Part shown: positions 16,501 to 23,759 of the stretch, in pieces | Position numbering within the stretch: position 1 is the stretch's first letter | Layout of the letters: the number at the start of each line of letters is the position of its first letter | DNA from: Micromonospora fulviviridis | Lineage (GTDB): Bacteria; Actinomycetota; Actinomycetes; Mycobacteriales; Micromonosporaceae | NCBI RefSeq assembly: GCF_014648395.1 | Contig: NZ_BMRA01000004.1 | Span: 295,394-359,393 of the forward strand | Length of the DNA: 64,000 nucleotides | Direction: 5' to 3' | Position numbers and translations under genes: made by a program | The notes under the pieces: model-generated | The model's database searches: none | What the model was told of the DNA's origin: nothing | What the model saw: only the letters and a program-made list of their open reading frames with translations

Positions 16501-19061
16501 GGGCTGGGCAGGAACTCGACGCGCAGGTTGGCGGCGGGCGGCGCGCCGGCCGGAGCCGGGCGGTCGCCCCGCTCGTCCAACGGTGGCCGCTCGGTGGGAT
16601 AGGTCGGCGGGCTCGCCGCCTCCGGTGCCGCCGGCCGGCCCGATCGATCGCCCGCCACCGGTCGGTCACCGGGGATGGCGGGCGGACCCGAAACGGGAAC
16701 ACCGGAGACGGGTGCCCCCGAAACGGGAGCGCCGGAGACGGGTACGCCCGAGACGGGTACGCCGGAGACCGGCGGACCCGAGACGGGAGCGCCCGACACG
16801 GGAGCGCCGGAGATCGGCCGGTGGGGAACCGGCGTTTCGAAGACCGGTGGCCCCGAGACGGGTGCCCCCGGCACGGGCATGCCGGAGACGGGCACGTTGG
16901 CGACCGGCGCCCCCGACACCGGCGCGCCGGAGGTGGGTGCCGCCGGGCGCGCCGGCTGCATCGGCGGGCGCCGGACCTCGTCGGGCCCGGTCGGCGGGAC
17001 CGGCATCGCCGGCTGCCGTCGTTCCTCCGGCCGCGCGGGCCGCTCGTCCGGCCGGGACGGCTGCCGTCGCTCCTCCGGCCGCGTGGGCCGCTCGTCCGGC
17101 CGGGCCGGGGGCATGAGCCGCTCGTCCTGCCGCGCGGGCGGCACAGGCCGTCGGTCGGCGTCGGGCCGCCGGTCGGCGTCGTCGACGCGCGGCGGGGCCG
17201 GCGGGGGCGGCACCACAGGCCGGTCCCGCCGCTCCCCGGGACGGCTCGGGGCGGCCGGCATGGCCGCCTCCCGTCCCTGGTCCGGGCGCGCGCCGGGCTG
17301 GGGCTGCTGCCGGGCCTCGTCGGGGCGCGCCGGCCGGTCCCGCAGGTCGTCCGGGCGGGTACGCGCGGCCGGCTCGACCGGCGGGCGCCATCCGTTGCCC
17401 GGGCGGGCCGGTCCGGGCTCGCCCGGCCGCCCCTGCCACCCGTCCGGCCGCGCCCGGAACTCGGGCCGCGGACCGACCGACTCCGGCCGCGGGCCGACCG
17501 ACTCCGGGCGCGGACCGACCGTGTCGGGGCGACGGCCCTCGTGGCGGGCCGCGTCGTCCATCGGCCGCGCGGGGCGGCCGTCGGGGCCGGGCCGGTCGAC
17601 CGGCGGGCGGTGCCGCTCGTCGGGCCGGTACCCGGCTGGGTCGGTGCGCGGCCGCCGCTCGACGACCGGCCACTCCTCGTGGTGCGGGCGGGCGCGGTCG
17701 CCCGGGGGACGCTGACCGTCCCACCGCTCCTCCGGCCGGATCGCGGCGGGACGCGGCTCGGCGTACCGGCCCTGATCGGCGCGGTACGGGTCCACCGGCC
17801 GGCGCCCGGCCTCGGGCGCCTCCCGGTACGTCTCCGCGCGCGCGGCGGCGTCCCGGCGCGGCGCGCCGTCGAAGCCCCGGTCCGGCTCGCGACGCGGCGA
17901 TCCCTCGTAGCCCCGGTCCGGCTCGCGTCGCGGCGGTCCCTCGTAGCCCCGGTCCGGCTCGCGTCGCGGCGTACCGTCGAAACCCCGGTCGCCCGGGCGG
18001 CCGAGGTCCTGCTCCCGCCGGTCGGTCGGGCGGGCCACGCCGGCGTCGCGCCGGCCGTCGAAGCCCTGGTCCCGCCGAGCGGGCACGTCCTGGTCGCGCC
18101 GGTCCGCCGGACGCCCGGGGTCGGCCACCCGCCGGTCCTGCCGCCCGTCGAAGGCCGGATCCCGCCGCCCCTCGAAGGCCACCTCACGTCCACCGCCGAA
18201 CGCCGCCTCCCGGCGATCGTCGAACGCCGGACCCCGCCGCCCGTCGAAGGCCGGATCCCGGCGATCGTCGAACGCCGGATCCCGCCGGCCGTCGAACGCC
18301 CGGTCCCGCCGGCCGTCGAACGCCGCCTCGCGCCGCTCCATGGGCCCGCCGGGCGGTGGACCGGCCGGGCCGTCCGCCGGCCCGCGGCGCTGGTCGGGCC
18401 GCCCCGATCGCGGCGGCGCGTGGTGCGGGTGCTCGCCCGGCTCCGCCACCCAGCCCGGCTCCGGGGCGGGGGAGACCGGCCGGTGCGGCGCCGTGCCGCG
18501 CGCCGGCTCCGGGCGCACCCACCGCTGGTCGTACCGCTCGCCCGGCGCGCCGCGCCGGGAACCGTCCTCGGACCACCGCCCATCGCCGACGGGCCGCCCA
18601 CCCCGCCGCCCGTCGAGGTCATCGGGCCCGGCGGGACTGACGGGATACGCGCCGCGCCGCCGGTCCAGGCCGTCCGGACCGGCAGGGCTGACGGGGTACG
18701 CGCCGCGCCGCCGGTCGAGGTCGTCCGGACCGGCAGGGCTGACGGGGTGCGGACCGCGCCGCCGGTCGACGTCGTCCGGACCGGCAGGGCTGACGGGGTG
18801 CGGGCCGCGCCGCCGGTCGAGATCGTCGGGCCCGGCCGGGCTGACGGGGTACGCGTCCTCGCCCACGGGCGCCGGGCTGACGGGGCGCACCTCGGCCCGG
18901 CCGACCACACCGGACCGGCCGCGCGGTGCGGGCGGGGTCAGGTGTTCGAGGCCGATGTCGCCCGGATAGCGCTGCCCGGGGAACTGTGGCCGCCACTCGT
19001 GGGTGGGCTCGGCCGCCCAGGACGGTTCGGCCAGCTCGCGCCAGCGGTCCCAGCCGCTCAT
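13557..19061 (-). CDS. Giant low-complexity protein with TPR-like and WG-repeat C terminus
   Basis: A 1834-aa protein with no signal peptide or membrane helix. Residues 1-50 are a Trp/Pro-rich head (MSGWDRWRELAEPSW). Residues 55-1400 are low complexity and made of several repeat families: 17-aa PVSPAGPDDLDRRRG units, 8-aa AFDGRRDP units (about 242-307), 12-aa RREPDRGYEG units, and 5-aa PVSGA/PVSGP units (about 710-790 and 1134-1219). Residues 1412-1600 are helical and TPR-like (DALADARLALTYAEATGE, LTEACLHFERALDLRQG). Residues 1608-1815 hold about six WG repeats (ELWGYADAEGELVIG, RWALIDTTGAALI, GWGAVDRTGQVVV, GVVDRTGRVLV, RWGALDRRGERLI). WG repeats usually form beta-rich binding modules. Function unknown; a scaffold or sensor is a guess. 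The ribosome site at ATG 19061 is weak. Confidence 0.85.
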   Translation of the reverse strand: MSGWDRWRELAEPSWAAEPTHEWRPQFPGQRYPGDIGLEHLTPPAPRGRSGVVGRAEVRPVSPAPVGEDAYPVSPAGPDDLDRRRGPHPVSPAGPDDVDRRRGPHPVSPAGPDDLDRRRGAYPVSPAGPDGLDRRRGAYPVSPAGPDDLDGRRGGRPVGDGRWSEDGSRRGAPGERYDQRWVRPEPARGTAPHRPVSPAPEPGWVAEPGEHPHHAPPRSGRPDQRRGPADGPAGPPPGGPMERREAAFDGRRDRAFDGRRDPAFDDRRDPAFDGRRGPAFDDRREAAFGGGREVAFEGRRDPAFDGRQDRRVADPGRPADRRDQDVPARRDQGFDGRRDAGVARPTDRREQDLGRPGDRGFDGTPRREPDRGYEGPPRREPDRGYEGSPRREPDRGFDGAPRRDAAARAETYREAPEAGRRPVDPYRADQGRYAEPRPAAIRPEERWDGQRPPGDRARPHHEEWPVVERRPRTDPAGYRPDERHRPPVDRPGPDGRPARPMDDAARHEGRRPDTVGPRPESVGPRPESVGPRPEFRARPDGWQGRPGEPGPARPGNGWRPPVEPAARTRPDDLRDRPARPDEARQQPQPGARPDQGREAAMPAAPSRPGERRDRPVVPPPPAPPRVDDADRRPDADRRPVPPARQDERLMPPARPDERPTRPEERRQPSRPDERPARPEERRQPAMPVPPTGPDEVRRPPMQPARPAAPTSGAPVSGAPVANVPVSGMPVPGAPVSGPPVFETPVPHRPISGAPVSGAPVSGPPVSGVPVSGVPVSGAPVSGAPVSGVPVSGPPAIPGDRPVAGDRSGRPAAPEAASPPTYPTERPPLDERGDRPAPAGAPPAANLRVEFLPSPAGSSSLPDRPAPADRAEPAARTAHGQEAPPRPTPAPQARPVDEPAPAAPTPVRPAPPAYPGPAAARPEPTAVPTAPTEVPPPGSTPRPSTPVEDTRLENTPDPSTPAEDRRPGGTAGPTTPAEADRPAGDGRETTSSPESPEAGDQVPAPVTAGGHGGRAEAADRPEDAASARRAEPANGGADAWFRPKAPVSPDAPTEASAPALDAPHDVPVPDATANRPEPELPGPARDAQAVASSETVAAEPERSASAAGLQAGSGSRATGTPEPAAAAGIDAAPATPVAEAPAPNPARPVSGAPAPNPAASVSAAPAPSPATPVSPTPASGAPVAATPVSSPPVTPVSATPVSGPPLSATPVSGPPAPGLAAPVPRPPVDDLPPHTAPEATAAPALPARPPAQPDREGQAATPETAPAPVPTPHPPTRAEVPAQAATQGTTTPDVAPPAPRTPADPPAQAVREAATPAVTSHESGATPDTAPTTVPHEPAPAQPRAVPDPPADQDEPAPAQPTTAVASTGSTPAGDAPHTHGTEKGAPEPDADAEPRESRPVDPEQALAAIRWRLHPETLREEAPDPPALREIRDGLTTKLGSALDNRSRARLLSLRSVASRILGDLDDALADARLALTYAEATGELRRTALARARLAEVLRWRGEHAEADRLFAEANSPELPDRLRAVLHEHAGRSCYDQGRLTEACLHFERALDLRQGEDPELNARTTLALDAVAERAATGGFGPKPRSRETVLGGEQHPVPTFDEEQELWGYADAEGELVIGHRYAEVQPFREGLAWVRRPEASRWALIDTTGAALIEANNGYRAVRSFSEGLSWVSMDGKGRWMAVDRTNIVKIPPGYEDVRPFRGGLAAVRQNGGWGAVDRTGQVVVPTRYHGLNTALADGRYVDGFTEDGLAVVELAGRRGVVDRTGRVLVTPAYPTLVVHPVAFLVGDESGRWGALDRRGERLIDPVHPSRAAVVAEIDRLLADTSPVL
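16680..16935 (-). repeat. 15-bp in-frame repeat encoding PVSGA/PVSGP units
   Basis: A long run of 5-residue units (PVSGA, PVSGP, PVSGV, PVPGA) inside the giant protein. A second cluster of the same type (PVSGPPLSATPVSGPP) occurs at about 15400-15665. Confidence 0.75.
18140..18340 (-). repeat. 24-bp in-frame repeat encoding AFDGRRDP-type units
   Basis: About eight consecutive imperfect 8-residue units (AFDGRRDP, AFDDRRDP, AFDGRRGP, AFGGGREV and variants) alternate acidic and arginine residues. Confidence 0.7.
18600..18880 (-). repeat. 51-bp in-frame tandem repeat (five copies)
   Basis: The anchor triplet CTG of the unit recurs at 18637, 18688, 18739, 18790 and 18841, exactly 51 bp apart. Each unit encodes about PVSPAGPDDLDRRRG plus two variable residues. 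A partial copy follows 36 bp further at 18877. Near-identity of copies suggests recent expansion. Confidence 0.85.
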
Positions 19062-19223
19062 CGGGGGACCCTGTCGCCGCCCGCGCGGCGCGGCCCCGGG
19101 GCCGGCTCGCGTCGCTCGCTCACGGCGATGTCACCTCGTTGGAAATTGTCGCGCTGGGCGCCTCGACGTGCCGGTAGAGTCGCCCGGTCCAGCACCTCGT
19201 GGCTGCGGAAGGAGGGTAGCGGC

Positions 19224-20075
19224 GTGGGCTCTGTCACCGCCACTGTGGCACCGCCCACGGATCCAAACGTTACCCGATGGTTTCGGACATTCGGCGCGAT
19301 AGTGGCCTCCGGCTTCCGGCGCCACGCCACCTACCGGCAGGCGGCCGTGGCGGGCGTCGTCACGAACACCGTCTTCGGCTTCCTACGCTGCTACATCTTC
19401 CTCGCGGTGGCCGGCGCGGCCGGCACGGTGGCCGGCTACGACCGCGCCCAGCTCGGCACCTTCGTCTGGGCGGGCCAGGGGCTGCTCGCGGTGATCGCGA
19501 TCTGGGGCTGGACCGAGCTGGCCGACCGGATCCGGACCGGGGAGATCGCCTCCGACCTGCTCCGGCCGGTGCACCCGGTGACCAGCTACCTCGCCACCGA
19601 CCTGGGCCGGGCCGGGTTCGCGTCGCTGGCCCGGCTGCTGCCGCCGGTGGTGATCGGCCCGTTCTTCTTCGAGGTCTACCTGCCCCGGCACTGGGCCACC
19701 CCGCCGCTGTTCGCGCTCTCCGTGCTGCTCGCCGTGCTGGGCTGCTTCGCCTGCCGCTACCTGGTCAACGCCACCGCGTACTGGTTGCAGGACGTCCGCG
19801 GGCCGATGATCCTCTGGACGCTGGGCTCCGGCGTGCTCGCCGGCCTGTACTTCCCGCTCGGCTTCCTCCCGGGCTGGCTGGAGGCCACGCTGCGGTACGC
19901 CACCCCGTTCCCCAGCCTGTTGCAGGTCCCGCTCGACGTGCTGGTCGAGCGGGAGCCGATGCCGACCGAACTGGGCCTGGTCGGGCTCCAGCTCGGCTGG
20001 GCGGTGCTGCTGCTGGCGCTCTGCCGGCTGGTGCAGCGCCGGGCCGAGCACCGGCTGGTGGTGCAGGGTGGCTGA
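19224..20075 (+). CDS. ABC-2 family exporter permease, subunit 1
   Basis: A 283-aa polytopic membrane protein of the ABC2_membrane_6 type, with about six hydrophobic segments (GVVTNTVFGFLRCYIFLAV, FVWAGQGLLAVIAIWGW, PVVIGPFFFEVYLP and later pairs). The conserved RTGEIASDLLRPVHP loop is typical of this family. The GTG at 19224 follows GGAGG by 8 nt. The last 8 bp overlap the second permease. With the next two genes it forms a complete ABC exporter whose substrate is unknown. It is divergent from the giant WG-repeat gene. Confidence 0.88.
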   Translation: MGSVTATVAPPTDPNVTRWFRTFGAIVASGFRRHATYRQAAVAGVVTNTVFGFLRCYIFLAVAGAAGTVAGYDRAQLGTFVWAGQGLLAVIAIWGWTELADRIRTGEIASDLLRPVHPVTSYLATDLGRAGFASLARLLPPVVIGPFFFEVYLPRHWATPPLFALSVLLAVLGCFACRYLVNATAYWLQDVRGPMILWTLGSGVLAGLYFPLGFLPGWLEATLRYATPFPSLLQVPLDVLVEREPMPTELGLVGLQLGWAVLLLALCRLVQRRAEHRLVVQGG

Positions 20076-20889
20076 GCCGGGGACCCTGACCGGGTCCTGG
20101 CGGGCGTACCGGGCGCTGCTCGGGGCGCAGGCCCGGTCGCAGGCGGCGTACCGCACCTCGTTCGTGGTGGACCTGGTGGGCAACATGGGCGCCACGGTGT
20201 TCGACGTGGTGACCGTGCTGGTGCTCTTCGGGGTCACCCGGGAGCTGGGCGGCTTCACGCTGCGCGAGACGCTGGTCGTCGTCGGCCTGTCGTCGTTCGC
20301 GTTCGCCACCGCCGACCTGCTGGTCGGCAACATCGAGCGGCTGCCCCGGTACGTCCGCACCGGCCTGTTCGACGCCGTGCTGGTCCGGCCGCTGGCCGCG
20401 CTGCCGCAGCTGCTGCTCATGGACCTGCCGCTGCGCAAGGTCTCCCGGGCGGTCTTCGGGCTGGCCGTGCTGGTGTTCGCGCTCGTCTCGGCCGGTATCG
20501 GGTGGACGCCGGGCCGGGTGGCGCTGGCGGTCGTCGCCCCGCTCGCCGCGGTGGTCTTCTTCGCCGCCCTCTTCGTCACCACCGCCACCGTGTCGTTCTA
20601 CTGGGTCGACTCGGGGGAGCTGGCCAACTCGGTCACCTACGGCGGGCGGGACTTCACGTCGTACCCGGTCACCGTCTACGGCGGCTGGTTCCGCGCGATC
20701 TTCGCGTACGGGCTGGGTTTCGCCTTTGTCAGCTACCACCCGGCGCTGGCGCTGCTGGGCCGGGCCGACCCGCTGGGCCTGCCGGCCTGGGTGGGCTGGG
20801 CCTCGCCCGGCGTCGCGCTGGTCGCCGCAGCGGTCGCCGCCCTGGCCTGGCGTGTCGGGATCCGCCACTACCGGAGTACGGGGTCATGA
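20068..20889 (+). CDS. ABC-2 family exporter permease, subunit 2
   Basis: A 273-aa paralogue of the preceding permease, with the family's matching loop (VRTGLFDAVLVRPLAALPQ) and about six membrane segments. Two non-identical half-transporters plus one ATPase is the standard arrangement for this family. The GTG start overlaps the previous gene, and the TGA overlaps the ATG of the ATPase gene. Confidence 0.88.
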   Translation: MAEPGTLTGSWRAYRALLGAQARSQAAYRTSFVVDLVGNMGATVFDVVTVLVLFGVTRELGGFTLRETLVVVGLSSFAFATADLLVGNIERLPRYVRTGLFDAVLVRPLAALPQLLLMDLPLRKVSRAVFGLAVLVFALVSAGIGWTPGRVALAVVAPLAAVVFFAALFVTTATVSFYWVDSGELANSVTYGGRDFTSYPVTVYGGWFRAIFAYGLGFAFVSYHPALALLGRADPLGLPAWVGWASPGVALVAAAVAALAWRVGIRHYRSTGS

Positions 20890-21854
20890 ACGTCATCGAG
20901 ATGAACGGGCTGCGCAAGGAGTTCACCGTCCGGGTGAAGGCCGGGCGGCTGCGCCGGGAGAAACGGACGGTCACCGCGGTCGACGGGGTGGACCTGCGGG
21001 TGGAGCGGGGCGAGATGCTCGGCTACATCGGCCCGAACGGCGCGGGCAAGTCGACCACGCTGAAGATGCTCACCGGCGTGCTGACGCCCTCGGCGGGCCA
21101 CGCCCGGGTGTGCGGGCTGCGGCCGGTGCCCGACCGGACCCGGCTGGCGCTGCGCATCGGCGTGGTCTTCGGGCAGCGCTCGCAGCTCTGGTGGGACCTC
21201 CCACTGCGGGACTCGTTCGCGCTGCTGCGGCACGTCTACCGGGTGCCGGCCGGCGAGCACGCGGCCCGGCTGGCCCGCTGCCGGAGCCTGCTCGACCTCG
21301 ACGAGTTCCTGGACACCCCGGTCCGGCAGCTCTCCCTGGGCCAGCGGATGCGCGGCGAGCTGACCGCCGCCCTGCTGCACGGCCCCGAGGTGCTCTTCCT
21401 CGACGAGCCGACCATCGGGCTGGACGTGGTCAGCAAGCAGGCGGTCCGCGGCTTCCTGGCGGAGCTGGGCCGGGCCGGCGACACCACCCTGGTGCTCACC
21501 ACCCACGACCTGGCCGACATCGAGCGGCTCTGCCGGCGCCTCGTGGTGATCGACCACGGGCAGGTGGTGCACGACGGCTCGATCGCCGCCCTGCACAGCC
21601 GGTACGGCTCCCGCCGGATGGTGGTCGCCGAGCTGGACGCCGCGCTGCCCGCGCCGCCGGTGCTGCCGGGCGCGCCGGTGCAGCGGGTCGAGGCGGACGG
21701 GCGCCGGCTGGTCTTCGCGCTGGAGTCGGCGAGCGTCGCCGAGGTGGTGGCCGGGCTGGCCGGGCTGGCCACGCTCCGGGACATCTCGATCGTGGAGCCG
21801 GACATCGAGGAGGTCGTGGCCCGGCTCTACCGCGCCCCGGCCGAGGTGGGCTGA
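20886..21854 (+). CDS. ABC exporter ATP-binding protein
   Basis: A 322-aa ATPase: Walker A GPNGAGKST near residue 50, Q-loop in VVFGQRSQLWWDLP, signature QLSLGQRMRGELTAALLH, Walker B VLFLDEPTIGLD, and switch His in TTHDLAD. The C-terminal 90 residues are the extra domain common in DrrA/NatA-like drug or antibiotic exporters. An ATGA overlap couples it to the second permease. Drug or lipid export is likely by family; the actual cargo is unknown. Confidence 0.93.
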   Translation: MNVIEMNGLRKEFTVRVKAGRLRREKRTVTAVDGVDLRVERGEMLGYIGPNGAGKSTTLKMLTGVLTPSAGHARVCGLRPVPDRTRLALRIGVVFGQRSQLWWDLPLRDSFALLRHVYRVPAGEHAARLARCRSLLDLDEFLDTPVRQLSLGQRMRGELTAALLHGPEVLFLDEPTIGLDVVSKQAVRGFLAELGRAGDTTLVLTTHDLADIERLCRRLVVIDHGQVVHDGSIAALHSRYGSRRMVVAELDAALPAPPVLPGAPVQRVEADGRRLVFALESASVAEVVAGLAGLATLRDISIVEPDIEEVVARLYRAPAEVG

Positions 21855-21864
21855 GCGGCCTCGC

Positions 21865-22425
21865 TCACGGGTGCTCCATCACCAGCACGGCGAAGGTGCC
21901 GGGGGCCAGCGCCTCGTACCGGTGCGGGGTGTCGCCGGGGAACGTGGCGTAGTCGCCCGGTCCCAGCTCGACCAGGTCGGTCTCCGGGCCGACGCGCATC
22001 CGCCCGGCCGCGACCACGACGTGCTCGACGCTGCGCGGCGTGTGGGCCTCGGCGAGCCGGACGGCACCGGGTTCCAGCTCCATCACGTAGACGTCGCGCC
22101 GGGCGTGGGGCGCGCCCGCGGCGAGCAGGGTGGCCGAGAAGTCGGCGTGCTCGGAGCGGATCCGCGGCCCCTCGCCGGCCCGGACCACCCGGACGGCGGC
22201 GGTGGGGGGTTCGACGAGGCGGCTGAACGGTACGCCCAGCGCCACCCCGAGGGCCCAGAGCGTCTCCACGCTGGGGTTGCCGGCCCCGGATTCCAGCTGG
22301 GACAGGGTGGACTTGGCGATGCCGGCGCGGCGGGCCAGTTCGGTCAGCGACAGCCCCGCCCGGTCGCGCTCCCGGCGCAGGGCGGCCGCGATGGTGGCGA
22401 GTGGGGGAGCGGGGTCGATCGCCAT
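21865..22425 (-). CDS. XRE-family regulator with C-terminal cupin
   Basis: A 186-aa regulator. The HTH lies at residues 18-70 (LTELARRAGIAKSTLSQLESGAGNPSVETLWALG). A cupin domain follows (about 80-186), with EHVVVAAGRMRVG and GDYATFPGDTPHRYEAL. Cupin regulators of this type often control the adjacent transporter or catabolic genes in response to a small ligand. Here the divergent neighbour is azlCD, so control of amino-acid export is inferred. ATG 22425 has GGAG 7 nt upstream. It is convergent with the ABC operon across only 10 bp. Confidence 0.9.
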   Translation of the reverse strand: MAIDPAPPLATIAAALRRERDRAGLSLTELARRAGIAKSTLSQLESGAGNPSVETLWALGVALGVPFSRLVEPPTAAVRVVRAGEGPRIRSEHADFSATLLAAGAPHARRDVYVMELEPGAVRLAEAHTPRSVEHVVVAAGRMRVGPETDLVELGPGDYATFPGDTPHRYEALAPGTFAVLVMEHP

Positions 22426-22448
22426 GTGTTCGCTCCAACAGTCGGTTT

Positions 22449-22464
22449 GTTCGGTTTGACGAAC
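22449..22464. promoter_or_regulatory. Dyad GTTCG-N6-CGAAC between XRE regulator and azlC
   Basis: A perfect 5-bp inverted repeat at the centre of the 68-bp divergent gap, a plausible operator for the XRE-cupin protein. A GATAAT hexamer at 22483-22488, 5 nt before the azlC ATG, could be the azlC -10. Confidence 0.4.
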
Positions 22465-22493
22465 GCGGGTCCTTGCGTTCAGGATAATGGACC

Positions 22494-23396
22494 ATGCGTA
22501 CGGCATACCGAACGGGCGACGCCCGCCTGCTCCGCGACGTCGCCGCCATCGGCGCGGCGATGCTCGCCGTGGGCGCCTCGTTCGGCGCCGTGGCGGTGGC
22601 CGCAGGCCTGCCCGCCTGGGCCACCCTGGCCATGTCGGTGCTCGTCTACGCGGGCGGCGCCCAGTTCATGGCCGTGGGCCTCGTCGCGGCCGGCAGCCCG
22701 CTCGCGGCGGTCCTCGCCGGCCTGCTGCTCAACGCCCGGCACCTGCCGTTCGGCCTGGCCCTCGGGGGCGCCCTGGGCCCCGGGCGCCGGCAGCGGCTGC
22801 TCGGCAGCCACCTGATGACCGACGAGGCGACCGCGTTCGCGCTGGCCCGCCCGGCCGGGCCCGGGCGGCGGCGGGCGTTCTGGCTCGCCGGGGTGCTGCT
22901 CTTCCTGGCCTGGAACGCCGGCACCGGCCTCGGCGTGCTGGCCGGCGGTGCGGTCGGCGACCCGGGCGCCCTGGGGCTCGACGCCGCCTTCCCGGCCGGG
23001 CTGGCCGCCCTGCTGCTGCCCAGCCTGCGCGACCGGGAGACCCGCCGGGTGGCGCTCACCGGAGCGGGGCTGGCCGTGCTGGCCACCCCGCTGCTGCCGG
23101 CCGGGCTGCCGGTGCTGCTCGCGCTCGCCGCGTTGGTCCTGCCGGTGCTCGGTCGCCGCCGGGCGGCCGCCGCGCCGGACAGTCCGGGGACCAGGCGAGA
23201 CACCCCCGGCGCCACCCCGGACACCCCCGGCGCCACGCCGGACGCCCTCGGCGCCGCGCCGGACGCCCTCGGCGGCGTGCCGGACGACCCGGGCGGCCGA
23301 CCGGCGGACGGCGACGTCGCCCTCCCGGCTCGTCGCCGGCTGGCGGACGGCGACGAGCCGGGACGGGTCGTGCGGGCCGGGGAGGCGGCGTGCTGA
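22494..23396 (+). CDS. azlC: AzlC branched-chain amino acid exporter subunit with repeat tail
   Basis: A 300-aa membrane protein. Residues 1-220 match AzlC, the large subunit of two-component branched-chain amino-acid exporters: LVYAGGAQFMAVGL, LLLNARHLPFGLALG, LMTDEATAFAL. The remaining 80 residues are unusual, a hydrophilic tail with four 7-residue repeats of the DTPGATP/DALGAAP type. Typical AzlC proteins are about 230 aa. The gene overlaps azlD by 7 bp. Confidence 0.88.
   Translation: MRTAYRTGDARLLRDVAAIGAAMLAVGASFGAVAVAAGLPAWATLAMSVLVYAGGAQFMAVGLVAAGSPLAAVLAGLLLNARHLPFGLALGGALGPGRRQRLLGSHLMTDEATAFALARPAGPGRRRAFWLAGVLLFLAWNAGTGLGVLAGGAVGDPGALGLDAAFPAGLAALLLPSLRDRETRRVALTGAGLAVLATPLLPAGLPVLLALAALVLPVLGRRRAAAAPDSPGTRRDTPGATPDTPGATPDALGAAPDALGGVPDDPGGRPADGDVALPARRRLADGDEPGRVVRAGEAAC
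23199..23282 (+). repeat. Four 21-bp tandem repeats in the azlC tail
   Basis: Contiguous units at 23199, 23220, 23241 and 23262, each encoding seven residues (DTPGATP, DTPGATP, DALGAAP, DALGGVP). Confidence 0.8.
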
Positions 23397-23698
23397 TCGC
23401 AGTGATCCTCGCCCTGGCCGCCGGCACCTACGGCTTCCGCGTCGCCGGGGTGCTGCTGCGCGACCGGCTGGAACTGCCGGAGTGGTCCCGGCAACTGCTG
23501 CCGGTCGGCGCCGCCGCGCTGCTGGCCGCCCTCGCCGCCACCGCGGCGCTGACCGAGGCCGGTGGCTTCGCCGGCTACGCCCGGCCCGCGGGGGTGCTGG
23601 TCGGCCTGCTGCTCGCCGCGCGGCGGGCGCCCTTCGTGCTGGTCGTGGTCGCGGCGGCGGGCACCACCGCGCTGCTGCGCCTGCTCGGGGTGGCCTGA
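23390..23698 (+). CDS. azlD: AzlD branched-chain amino acid exporter small subunit
   Basis: A 102-aa protein with about three or four hydrophobic helices, matching AzlD: the opening VLIAVILALAAGTYGFRVAG, the LPVGAAALLAALA helix, and a final Val/Ala-rich helix. It starts at a GTG inside the end of azlC with GGGGAGG upstream. Together they form a proton-coupled amino-acid exporter by family. Confidence 0.88.
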   Translation: MLIAVILALAAGTYGFRVAGVLLRDRLELPEWSRQLLPVGAAALLAALAATAALTEAGGFAGYARPAGVLVGLLLAARRAPFVLVVVAAAGTTALLRLLGVA

Positions 23699-23699
23699 C

Positions 23700-23747
23700 G
23701 ACGACACCGGCCCCTCCCCGCCGAAGCAGGAAGGGGCCGGTGTCGTC
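23700..23747. terminator. 16-bp perfect hairpin between convergent azlD and DUF3043 gene
   Basis: GACGACACCGGCCCCT (23700-23715) and its exact complement (23732-23747) enclose a 16-nt loop, immediately after the azlD stop and before the DUF3043 stop. Likely bidirectional. Confidence 0.75.
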
Positions 23748-23759
23748 AGACGCGCCCGG

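Noticed and set aside
18600..18880. Regularly spaced repeats suggestive of a CRISPR array
   Set aside because: The 51-bp units are contiguous without unique spacers, are in frame with the giant protein, and no cas genes are nearby.
13623..19223. Very long plus-strand open frame opposite the giant repeat gene (continues into the ABC permease)
   Set aside because: It mirrors the low-complexity minus-strand gene, has no start signal, and its Arg/Gly/Pro-rich product is what GC-rich codon bias gives on the opposite strand. Only the part from GTG 19224 is a real gene.
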